Part shown: positions 47,023-54,887 of the stretch, piece after piece
Layout of the letters: each line of letters starts with the position of its first letter
Position numbering within the stretch: position 1 is the stretch's first letter
NCBI GenBank assembly: GCA_022641835.1
Contig: CP048717.1
Span: 1 to 64,000 of the forward strand
DNA: 64,000 nt
DNA from: Petasospora fabianii
Lineage: Eukaryota; Ascomycota; Saccharomycetes; Phaffomycetales; Wickerhamomycetaceae
Direction of reading: 5' to 3'
Notes under the pieces: model-generated
Told to the model about the DNA's origin: nothing
The model's input: only the letters and a program-made list of their open reading frames with translations
Database searches by the model: none
Position numbers and translations under genes: made by a program

Positions 47023-47739
47023 TCAAACGAAGTATTCCTCGGGAGTTTTGAATGGGATATCACAGTTCTGTGCAAACTTCTTATCACTGTCACTAAAGTC
47101 AGTAGCCCTTCCGGCAGCATCACCAACGTAGACACACTCTTCCTTGATGACATCCTCCAGAACCCCGTCCTTAAGCAAGTGTTCAAACATACCAATTTCC
47201 GGCTTTCTCATCTTTGTAAATTCGGCTTCGTTCTTACCCTTGTATGTCTTTCCCATCTTGGGACTGGCATAGATCCAGACATTAGACACATCTATCCCGG
47301 CCTCCTTCATGGCATCGAGGATGAGTTTACATTTCTTTGTGAAATTAGAGAGGGATTTTGATGTCTTTTGAGCGATGACTGCACCTTGATTTGTGAATAT
47401 AACGATGGGAAGTGTTATAGATTGCAAAGATGGCACAACTTTATCATTGAGCCATGTCCAGTCGTTGGGACCTCTGGAGAATGTGTGCCCTGATTTAGTC
47501 GTGATAAGTGTGCCATCGAGGTCAAATGCAACAAACTTTCGGGATGGTGTCCTAGATTGTGTCGATATAGGGTGGATCTTAACAATATATTCATCGATGA
47601 TGATGGTCTTATGGGTCTCTGATAATGAGAGCGAGAGCAAGTTTGCCGTGACAGCGGATGCGACCCTGGCAGCGATCTTCTCCTGCGGCTTGACTCTTGA
47701 AGACTGTTTGCCAATCATGGAAAATATATCTCTGCTCAT
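47023..47739 (-). CDS. TPP1: DNA 3'-phosphatase Tpp1 (PNKP-type)
   Basis: The 238-residue HAD enzyme has motif I DLDGT (73-77), motif II IVIFTNQGAV, KMRKPEIGMFE (motif III) and YVGDAAGRATDFSDSD (motif IV), the signature of polynucleotide 3'-phosphatases. There is no kinase domain, as in S. cerevisiae Tpp1 (YMR156C, 238 aa). It removes 3'-phosphates at damaged DNA ends so that polymerases and ligases can act. An N-terminal extension of about 60 residues with several basic residues precedes the catalytic domain. The gene is divergent from SNU23. Confidence 0.93.
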   Translation of the reverse strand: MSRDIFSMIGKQSSRVKPQEKIAARVASAVTANLLSLSLSETHKTIIIDEYIVKIHPISTQSRTPSRKFVAFDLDGTLITTKSGHTFSRGPNDWTWLNDKVVPSLQSITLPIVIFTNQGAVIAQKTSKSLSNFTKKCKLILDAMKEAGIDVSNVWIYASPKMGKTYKGKNEAEFTKMRKPEIGMFEHLLKDGVLEDVIKEECVYVGDAAGRATDFSDSDKKFAQNCDIPFKTPEEYFV

Positions 47740-47933
47740 CTTTGTATTGAAGCTGTAATGTTGACTTATCTAACCGTGATCTTGCGACGCAGGAGAGTCT
47801 GCTTCTCCACAACGCCTTCGAGAAGCTCGAAGCTCATCGCGAAACTTTTAGGCAAAGGTAAACACATCTGTCGCCTCTCTTTTAGAACTCTCTTACACTC
47901 ACTTAAGAGCCCATTACACAGATAGAAGCTAAG

Positions 47934-48518
47934 ATGACCGATAAGGGTGATTTTGGAAGACGTACATGGGATCGTGAGGAGTATGCCAAGCTCGCACAGG
48001 AGAGATGGGAGGCTGAGAAGGAGAAGAAGACGAAGGGTCTCACACAGGCCGAGGATCACGTCCCCATCTCCCGAGATTCACTCAATTTCTCTGCAAATTT
48101 AAACAAGAGACAGGTAGTCACTGGTGAGATTGTACGTACTAGAGGTAAGGCATTTGGGTTCTATTGTGAGGTTTGTGATTTGACGTTTAAGGACAACTTA
48201 AAGTTTGTGGACCATCTAAACAGTAAGCCACATCTTATAAGGAGTGGCGAATTGAATAAGGACATACATGTCACAATTGAGCAAGTCAAAGAGAGGTACG
48301 ATTTGCTGTGTAAGAAGATTGATGCTAGTATGGGTGATCAGGAGAAATATGACATCAAGGACCGTATAGAGAAGAGACGAAAGTTTGAGGAAGAGCAGAA
48401 GCTACTGAGAAAGGCTAAGAAACAACAAAAGAGAGAGGAACAGACCTCGACACTGGATACGAAGGACCCAATGGCTGCTATGTTGGGTTTCTCTGGGTTT
48501 GGTTCTACAAAGAAGTAA
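47934..48518 (+). CDS. SNU23: U4/U6.U5 tri-snRNP protein Snu23
   Basis: The 194-residue protein matches the ZMAT2/Snu23 family. RRTWDREEYAKLAQER is at the N-terminus, and a U1-type C2H2 zinc finger uses Cys78, Cys81, His94 and His100 (YCEVCDLTFKDNLKFVDHLN). A helical region, VKERYDLLCKKI, follows, with a Lys/Glu-rich coiled coil and a short conserved MLGFSGFGSTKK end. It is a component of the pre-B spliceosome and is released at activation. S. cerevisiae SNU23 is YDL098C, next to BUG1. Here BUG1 is 1.8 kb away, also convergent, with AIM36 and MRPS8 between them. Confidence 0.96.
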   Translation: MTDKGDFGRRTWDREEYAKLAQERWEAEKEKKTKGLTQAEDHVPISRDSLNFSANLNKRQVVTGEIVRTRGKAFGFYCEVCDLTFKDNLKFVDHLNSKPHLIRSGELNKDIHVTIEQVKERYDLLCKKIDASMGDQEKYDIKDRIEKRRKFEEEQKLLRKAKKQQKREEQTSTLDTKDPMAAMLGFSGFGSTKK

Positions 48519-48672
48519 TTGTTGAGGGTACTTTATTATATTAGTGTGGATTATATGTACATGTGAAACCCCCAAGTTGATATGAACATGCGGCACTTTT
48601 AAATGTGGCATGAATGAATGAATGATGAATGGAATGAGAATAGTTGGTTTGGCTGTTGATTTTCAAAGATAA

Positions 48673-49401
48673 TTAGACTTTAATATCGGCAACAGAAGAG
48701 ACTTGGTTGACCTTATCGACAGTCTTGTAGTATTTGACAACATCATCTGTAGTCTCGCTCTGTCCAACATTGATAAGAGACTTGATTGTGACGATCTTGT
48801 CCTCAAACTGTGTCGATTCTTTAATATCTGAAGGGAAGTTTAGCACAACAAACTTTCCGTCTGGCTGTGTGGCAAGGAAGTTGCCAATGAGGTCGATAAC
48901 GACTCCACGTGGGATCGTCGTTGTAGATGGGTCATTGAGAAGGGCATGGAACTTGGAGTGTTCATCATTCTTCTCCATTTCCACGAGATCTGATGGGTCT
49001 ATCACCGTGAATCCGTCAGCTCTGATTTGTGACTTTTCAACCTTCTCGGCAGCCTTGACGAAATACACTTCCTTATTGTCTGGAGTGAACCGTGACACCT
49101 TACGTCTGAGTCTGGCCTGCTGCTGATAGTACTCGCTTTCACTGAGAGATCTTGGACGAGGCTTCTCCTTGTTGACGGCATCAACCACTTGGGTGAGGAT
49201 GATACTGGCAAAGATACCGACAGTGATAAACGAGCGGAAGTTGACCTTCTTGTCCTTCTTGTCATCGGCTTTCTCCTCCTGCTTTGGCGCTGTGGAGTAG
49301 CTTCTGAGTGCGTGGGAACCGTACAAAGGCACTGCGGAGACGGCCCGAAGACTCAACCCGTCTCTTGGAATAGCTAGTCGTGTAAGTGTGGATCTTAGCA
49401 T
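48673..49401 (-). CDS. AIM36: Mitochondrial inner-membrane protein Aim36
   Basis: The 242-residue protein has an N-terminal mitochondrial presequence rich in Arg and Ser without acidic residues until about 40, then KKDKKVNFRSF and one membrane helix (FITVGIFASIILTQVVDAV). The conserved soluble domain includes SLSESEYYQQQARLRRKVSRF and a C-terminal VLNFPSDIKESTQFEDKI. This matches S. cerevisiae Aim36 (YMR157C), a respiration-related protein of unknown biochemistry. The neighbours TPP1 and MRPS8 are the same as in S. cerevisiae (YMR156C, YMR158W), which supports the call. Confidence 0.9.
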   Translation of the reverse strand: MLRSTLTRLAIPRDGLSLRAVSAVPLYGSHALRSYSTAPKQEEKADDKKDKKVNFRSFITVGIFASIILTQVVDAVNKEKPRPRSLSESEYYQQQARLRRKVSRFTPDNKEVYFVKAAEKVEKSQIRADGFTVIDPSDLVEMEKNDEHSKFHALLNDPSTTTIPRGVVIDLIGNFLATQPDGKFVVLNFPSDIKESTQFEDKIVTIKSLINVGQSETTDDVVKYYKTVDKVNQVSSVADIKV

Positions 49402-49606
49402 GCTTTAAATGTCGTTTGAGGCTATAGTATCTCCAATTAAAGTGCCAAAAGAGAAGATCTCAGAGATTAATCGTACGTGCCAATATCCCCGATCCCCGAG
49501 CCGTTGAAGTTCGCGCGACTGAAAAATTCTTCGAACATCAACACCATAGAACAACTGTCTCCACATAGGTATTCAGGCTACTCAGTCCCCAGAAACACGT
49601 CCAGTA

Positions 49607-50074
49607 ATGTCTCTTGTCAAGCTCGCTAACGTTGCTGCCCATATACAGAACGTCACTCGTGTGTCGCTCAGCACAACGGCCATCCCATACACAAAACTCC
49701 ATCTTCAAGTGGCCACGCACTTGTACAAGCAGGGTTTCATCAACTCGATACAGCGTGGTTCCATCACCGGTCCAGACGTCGTCCCAGAGGAGGTCACACC
49801 GGACAACATTGCCACCAGAAGACTGTGGCTTGGCCTCAAGTACAGAGACTCGCAGTCTGTTATCTCGAAGTTCCAGCTTGTGTCAAAACCAAGTTGTCGT
49901 ATTCACCTCACAGCAGAGCAGATCCAAGAGCTCGCTGAGGGCAAGTCCGTGAGAAAGATTAAGCCAATCCAACCAAGTGAACTTGTTCTCGTGCGAAACA
50001 ACAACCAGGTCTATGACTTGGCCGAGGCTGCTGCTCATGAGTTGGATGGTGAGGTGTTGTGTCGTATCAGATGA
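49607..50074 (+). CDS. MRPS8: Mitochondrial small-subunit ribosomal protein uS8m
   Basis: The 155-residue protein begins MSLVKLANVAAHIQN and contains TPDNIATRRLWLGLKYRD and IKPIQPSELVLVR, ending LDGEVLCRIR, aligned end to end with S. cerevisiae Mrps8 (YMR158W, 155 aa). It belongs to the 37S mitoribosomal subunit. The gene is divergent from AIM36 with a short shared promoter of about 205 bp. Confidence 0.97.
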   Translation: MSLVKLANVAAHIQNVTRVSLSTTAIPYTKLHLQVATHLYKQGFINSIQRGSITGPDVVPEEVTPDNIATRRLWLGLKYRDSQSVISKFQLVSKPSCRIHLTAEQIQELAEGKSVRKIKPIQPSELVLVRNNNQVYDLAEAAAHELDGEVLCRIR

Positions 50075-50327
50075 TTGATTCATGCTGTTTATAAGAGGAG
50101 GACACACACACAAACAAAAATACAGTAACGAAATTTACGTACGGAGGAGGGCTTCGTACCACGAATCAAATACAACTAAAGATCGCATTATCATGAAAGA
50201 TGCAGGATTTCTATTTGCCAAGTTTGTATATAAAGGCATGAAAGCATCGCGTCATTACATTGAAAGGTACAAGTTTTACAAAGCCAATGAGTTATACTAT
50301 CAGATAAACGTAGTTTTCAAACGACAT

Positions 50328-51472
50328 TCAAAGCTCAACAATTGGACCACTACCGACTGTTCTCCATGAAGTCATATCCAGGTTCCAGCCCTTCCATTTG
50401 TTGAGTCTAGCCTTTACTTCACCAAGACTTTGTGTGCTCTCATTTCTTCCTAGATTGAACTGCGAGAATGTAGATGGGAAATTTGGTTGTGCGGCAAACG
50501 ATGGAGATGGCGACAATGATACATTCTCATCAAAGTCATATGGCGTTTGAAGATTCTGTTGTTGCTGAGATTGAGTAGGTCCGTCCACCTTGGCCTTTGC
50601 AAGTTTGGATTGCAAATCTGTGATTTGAGCCTCAAGAGTCTCTATCTGATCCAGATGATCCATCTTGAGGAACTTGAGATCTTTGTTTTCCTTTGTCAAT
50701 TGAGATAATTTCTCCGTGAGTTCACTGTTAGACTTCTTGAGTGCCTCATTCTCCTCTTTCAATTGAGCGAGCTCTTCGTCGTGTTTGGACTTCTCAATGG
50801 ACTCCATGAACGATGGCCCAGAGTCAGGGAAGAGCGACTCAACAGTCTCATCAGTCTTTGGCTCATCTTTAATATCAAGCTTCTCAGCTCCCTCTGTGAG
50901 CTGTTCGACAGCTACTTTAGTCTCTGCAGCTGGCTCTGCAGTTGGCTCAGGGGTAGATTCAACCGGCTCCTCTTTTGTCTCTAACTCTACAGCAGGTTCT
51001 GACGGCGTCTCCACTGGATCTTCAGTCTTTGACTCTTCCTTGGCAGCTGGTTGAGATGTAGAGGTGTCGTCTTCAGTGTCCTGTGTCTTTACAGCTGAAG
51101 CAATTTCCTTATCATCTGACACCGTCTCTGATGGGGTCTCTTCCGTAACAGCAATGGCAGGTACCTCTGTTTCTTGTTCTGTCTCTGTTTCTGGTGCTGG
51201 TGCTGGTGTGTCTTCCTTCTCCTCATCGGCTCCACCTTCAGCTTCTGCGGTTCCCTCCTTGGCATCAGCATCAGCATCACCATCTTTCTTCTTACCCTTC
51301 TTGTTTTTCTTCTTGTTCTTCTTCTTGAGAGCTTCGTACTGTGTAACACTATTGTTAGTATCATGGGGTAGATGGTATCGGGTATCGCAATCCGTGGAGA
51401 ACGCACCTTCTTTCTGGCTTCTTCAAGCTTCTGCTCCTTGAGCTGTTCTTCAGTAAGTTCTGTATCGCTCAT
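50328..51472 (-). CDS. BUG1: Coiled-coil Golgi protein, probable Bug1, two exons
   Basis: Exons 51472-51407 and 51338-50328 are joined across a 68-nt intron (GTGCGT, TACTAAC, ACACAG), giving 358 residues. The N-terminus is MSDTELTEEQLKEQ, and the spliced KLEEARKK-YEALKKKNKKK is followed by a lysine block. A Glu/Pro/Thr-rich disordered stretch comes next, then a coiled coil at about 205-260. The C-terminus is conserved-looking (RLNKWKGWNLDMTSW). Length and layout fit S. cerevisiae Bug1 (YDL099W, 341 aa), the cis-Golgi partner of Grh1 and a GM130-like tether of ER vesicles. Position near SNU23 (YDL098C) and GET3 (YDL100C) supports it. The name rests on layout and context more than on strong sequence identity. 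Confidence 0.72.
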
Positions 51473-51595
51473 GGTGTCTTTAAAGGTGTCCAATTACCAA
51501 TTGACAACCTAGAGAGAACCAAAGAGAGCCAGAGGAGACACACCAGATCAACACTAGACACGCACGCGCTCTCCACCAGTTTCGCGAAAAGAAGA

Positions 51596-51611
51596 CAAAC
51601 ACCCGAACACC
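51596..51611 (-). promoter_or_regulatory. Rap1-like element, BUG1/SERF divergent promoter
   Basis: GGTGTTCGGGTGTTTG on the minus strand, about 100 bp upstream of the SERF ATG and 125 bp upstream of the BUG1 ATG. Confidence 0.45.
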
Positions 51612-51711
51612 ATTAGTAGAGTCTTCTGGAATGAACATGAGAGAGCTCGTTCTCCCCATGGTTTGGGTCCCTCTCTTATTTGGCAAGCCGCTTCACCACT
51701 TCACACCCAAA

Positions 51712-51961
51712 ATGTCCAGAGGTAACCAGAGAGAGCTCGCCCGTGCGAAGAACGCCAAGAAGAAAGCCCAGGAGAAGAAGAAGGCGGAGGGCGATCCAAA
51801 GAAGAGACTCGAGGCTCAAGCCGAGATCATGAGAAAGAAGCAGGCCGAAGGTGAGTCCTTGTTCTTCCACAGTAGCCACGTAGACGTGTAGAGACAGTAC
51901 TAACAAGACATTCCAAATAGCTGATGCTAGGAGGGCTGCTGCTGCTGCCGGTGGCAAGTAA
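51712..51961 (+). CDS. SERF (4F5) family small basic protein, two exons
   Basis: Exons 51712-51850 and 51921-51961 are joined across a 70-nt intron (GTGAGT, TACTAAC, AATAG), giving 59 residues. MSRGNQRELARAKNAKKKAQ is the SERF signature, followed by DPKKRLEAQAEIMRKKQAE and, after splicing, ADARRAAAAAGGK. SERF proteins are small disordered RNA/acid-binding factors that modify amyloid aggregation and enter the nucleolus. The S. cerevisiae relative YDL085C-A lies beside NDE2 and the DLH gene YDL086W, both of whose relatives are in this window. Confidence 0.93.
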
Positions 51962-52185
51962 TCTACCCACCGTCTGCAGACTATTAGAGAAAAGAGCCAA
52001 CGAAGAATCACGTCGACACGCCGTTAACGACATTATACGCTAAATTTGTATAACGCTAGCTCGTAGATATCTACACGCCTACCAAGGGGCCCGCTATTAT
52101 CCCGATAAAGAAACAAAACGATATGCCATGAATTATACCAAATCAGCTAACCCAGAAAATATTATACACTTTATCAACTGCGACT

Positions 52186-53217
52186 CTATTCGTCGTCGTT
52201 GTGGGCCTTGGCTGCAGCGTCGGCAGTGATCTCCACGTCGTACTTGAACTCATAGTAGGACTTATCGAAAGTGTGCACACGAACATAACCGTCCTCACCT
52301 CCTGAGGCATAAGCTGTTCCCTTTGGGTGAACAGCGATGTAGTTGAGTGGACCGAAATGACCCTTCACTCTACCAATCTCATCTTCAAAGATCTTGTGAT
52401 AGAATCTAGCTTCAAACTTACCCTGAGAGGCGGAAGTTGTGGTGACATCTCTAGCTTCCTGACCACCACCAAGCACGACAAACTGTTTGAGTGGAGTAAT
52501 AGCAGCAGTGTTCATTGGAGCATCAGCCTCAAACTTTTTAAGCTCGTTCAAGTTGTCAACATCAAGGATCTTGGCACTCTTGTCCTTGGAAGATGTGATG
52601 AAGTATGTTCTGTCGTCGGAAAACTGAAGGTCTGTAATAAGACCCTCGTGCACTTGTGTCTTGGCGAGAAGCTCACCGGTGGAGGCGTCGTATTTTGTCA
52701 CAACACCGTCTCTGTGACCAGCAATGATGTATTTGGAGCAGTAAGAGAAGCCAGCAACGGTTACTCTATCACAGCCCTCCTGTGTTGGAATGGAGAGAAC
52801 TGGCTCGTTGTTCTGACTCGTTGGGTTTTCACGGTTAATAGCATAGACGTTAATGGCACCAGTGTAACCCATAACCTCATCTGCCACGGCAAGAAGTTTG
52901 GTATCCGTGTGGTCAAATTCAACTCTTCTGATCGGAGTATCACACGAGAAAGTGAAAAGACACTCTCCGTTGCTCACTCTCCAAAGCTTAGCAGTGAAAT
53001 CGGCAGAACCGGTGGCACAGAACTCGGATTCTTTGTCAACATCGATGGACCAGATAGTACCACCGTGGCCCACAAAGGTACCGACACGTTCACCGTTATT
53101 GGAGTACCAAAGAGATGCTTCTTTGTCCTTTGACACTGTGAAGATGAGGTCACCCTCGCGGTTGTACTTGACCTGGGTGAGCGAACGCTCGTGTCCCTTG
53201 AGCATCAAAGGTCTCAT
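52186..53217 (-). CDS. TIF34: Translation initiation factor eIF3 subunit i (Tif34)
   Basis: The 343-residue protein is a seven-bladed WD40 propeller starting [19 protein letters not shown]. Blades end in KEASLWY, TAKLWRV, GVVTKYD, SAKILD and YVRVHTF, and the conserved [24 protein letters not shown] is near the C-terminus. Length equals S. cerevisiae Tif34 (347 aa, YMR146C). It is a core eIF3 subunit that binds the C-terminal tail of eIF3b with eIF3g. CACGTG lies about 130 bp upstream of the start. Confidence 0.98.
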   Translation of the reverse strand: MRPLMLKGHERSLTQVKYNREGDLIFTVSKDKEASLWYSNNGERVGTFVGHGGTIWSIDVDKESEFCATGSADFTAKLWRVSNGECLFTFSCDTPIRRVEFDHTDTKLLAVADEVMGYTGAINVYAINRENPTSQNNEPVLSIPTQEGCDRVTVAGFSYCSKYIIAGHRDGVVTKYDASTGELLAKTQVHEGLITDLQFSDDRTYFITSSKDKSAKILDVDNLNELKKFEADAPMNTAAITPLKQFVVLGGGQEARDVTTTSASQGKFEARFYHKIFEDEIGRVKGHFGPLNYIAVHPKGTAYASGGEDGYVRVHTFDKSYYEFKYDVEITADAAAKAHNDDE

Positions 53218-53450
53218 TGTGTGTTTAGAAGGATCTAAAGTGGGTTAATGTGCTAAGAGAAACACCAGTCTGAACCGTTAGGTTCGTCTTCTATGGTGAA
53301 AAAATACTGAAGAAAAAATGGGCGCGACTTCCGACGCGAATAAATCACGTGCTTGGGCCTCGGATCTTTGGTAATAGTGTGGGGTACTAATCTTCATAAA
53401 TCCATTGCTTCTCTCTAAGAAGACGTATTAATCTTTTTGATGACCATAAG

Positions 53451-54233
53451 TTATACATATTGTGATACAAGGTTATCTATGAAGAGAAATACCGCTCTCA
53501 AATCCGCGCGCGGCACTTTGAACCATTCAATATGAACTCCGTGCCCAAGCGCACTGTCCGTCTTACAACCATGACAGGCGACATCACCTCTTCCATATTT
53601 GGCACCCAGCCATCTATGAATACATTGTTCTATCTCATACAGCTTCCCATTGCAGTAGAACCCTTCTGATTCTGTCTTGTAATTTTTCAACTCCAAATCA
53701 TTCTTGATCTTGAGCCCCTTGAATAAGGCTATTAACGACCTTTTCCTACTCTTCTTCTTCTTTAAGGCATAAGGATCAACCGAGCACAGCTTGTGTGAAC
53801 ACTGTTTCTCCCATTGTTTGAGCCTGTTCTGTACTGAGCCCTGTGTTAGCCCTACTTTGATCAATGTCTCCTTTCGTGGGTCAAACCTTGTGGAGTGGTG
53901 TTTACCAGCCTGTTTGATCAACAACCAATCTTTCTTCTTGGGTGACTTTTCCAATAGATGAACGAGCGTGTACACGTAGATGAACCCACTCTTATCTTTC
54001 GTAGCTTTTTTCTGCTGCTGTTGTATCCCTGCAGAATAAGTGAATTTTGGATGCTCACGAGATGTAGTTCGTGTGAACAAGTGTGCCACCTCTTCGATGG
54101 TAGATGGATGCGACCAAGTGTGATGACCCTGTGAGACATGGTAGTGACAATATCCACCATTCTCTGAGACATGTATTTTGCACCTCAGTCCCGCCTTTGT
54201 AGTTCCATGACACTGATATTTGGCCTGGACCAT
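53451..54233 (-). CDS. T5orf172/DUF1766 GIY-YIG-fold protein with N-terminal zinc motif
   Basis: The 260-residue protein opens with a probable zinc-binding motif, CHGTTKAGLRC ... YCHYH (Cys8, Cys18, Cys29, His32). From residue 80 a T5orf172/Mug113 domain follows. It has a GIY-like FIYVYTL (84-90), a YIG-like KVGLT (126-130), Arg137 in RLKQW and an acidic pair in YEIEQCIHRWL (Glu200, Glu202), so the residues used by GIY-YIG nucleases are largely kept. GRGDVACHGCKTDS and HIEWFKV are typical of the fungal DUF1766 branch (S. pombe Mug113). The function is unknown; a DNA-binding or nicking role is only inferred from the fold. It is intronless. Confidence 0.8.
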   Translation of the reverse strand: MVQAKYQCHGTTKAGLRCKIHVSENGGYCHYHVSQGHHTWSHPSTIEEVAHLFTRTTSREHPKFTYSAGIQQQQKKATKDKSGFIYVYTLVHLLEKSPKKKDWLLIKQAGKHHSTRFDPRKETLIKVGLTQGSVQNRLKQWEKQCSHKLCSVDPYALKKKKSRKRSLIALFKGLKIKNDLELKNYKTESEGFYCNGKLYEIEQCIHRWLGAKYGRGDVACHGCKTDSALGHGVHIEWFKVPRADLRAVFLFIDNLVSQYV

Positions 54234-54887
54234 AGAAATGAGCGCGAGTTGTACCTAGTACTTTGTGCCTCGTAGAGAGAGGTTTGTTTATGAAAGGTCA
54301 AATCGAACAGATCAGTTTTTAGGTAGGGGAAACATATACGCGTAAACAACGATCTCTCGCGATGGCTTTCTCTTGAGTGATATTCTTATGTGGATCAAAG
54401 GACTTTTTGGGAGAGGTTACTGTAAGTTACCTCTGACTACGCTCAAGAGGGCTTGGTGTTATGTTTCAGGGTCCTACACACTCATGAGTCGTTTTTAAAG
54501 TCGTGGAATTCTAGTACTGAGATGAGAGCACAGACTGTCGCATAACTGAGAGGCTGGGCGCATAGGAGAGCAACACGGTTTAGTTTGAATGGCAGTTTGT
54601 TATCCTTCGAAAGACATGAGACCTATCGCCAACACTTTATACAGTCAAGACTGTCCATCCCACTAAAAGATCCAAACCACCGCAAAATCTCATCTCACCG
54701 CCCGTGGTGTCACTTTGTTGACGCGACGCCGAAAGCGGTATGGTTATGAGTGCGACTGGGGATGAGCGCTAGAACCCTTCGTTTAGGAGAATGTTGGCGG
54801 TAACAAGACTCCGCTAGCTTCACAACTGAGACGAAGGAACCATACACTGCACTGGAGCACATACACACTATAGCTGGAAAACTAGAA
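54234..54887. other. Divergent intergenic region, GIY-YIG gene / Sac gene
   Basis: This 654-bp region has no supported gene. A 34-nt ATG-started segment at 54388-54421 followed by GTAAGT could be a tiny first exon but leads only to a 19-codon frame, so I do not call it. Confidence 0.4.

Noticed and set aside
50082-50369. 95-codon plus-strand frame after MRPS8
   Set aside because: It has an ATG but no recognisable motif and overlaps the BUG1 3' end; too short to support without conservation.
53451-54233. GIY-YIG protein as a homing endonuclease or mobile element
   Set aside because: It is a free-standing gene of the fungal DUF1766 type with no intron, intein or repeats around it.
54388-54421. 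34-nt ATG-started segment followed by GTAAGT
   Set aside because: The best acceptor downstream gives only a 19-codon product; no evidence it joins the Sac gene.
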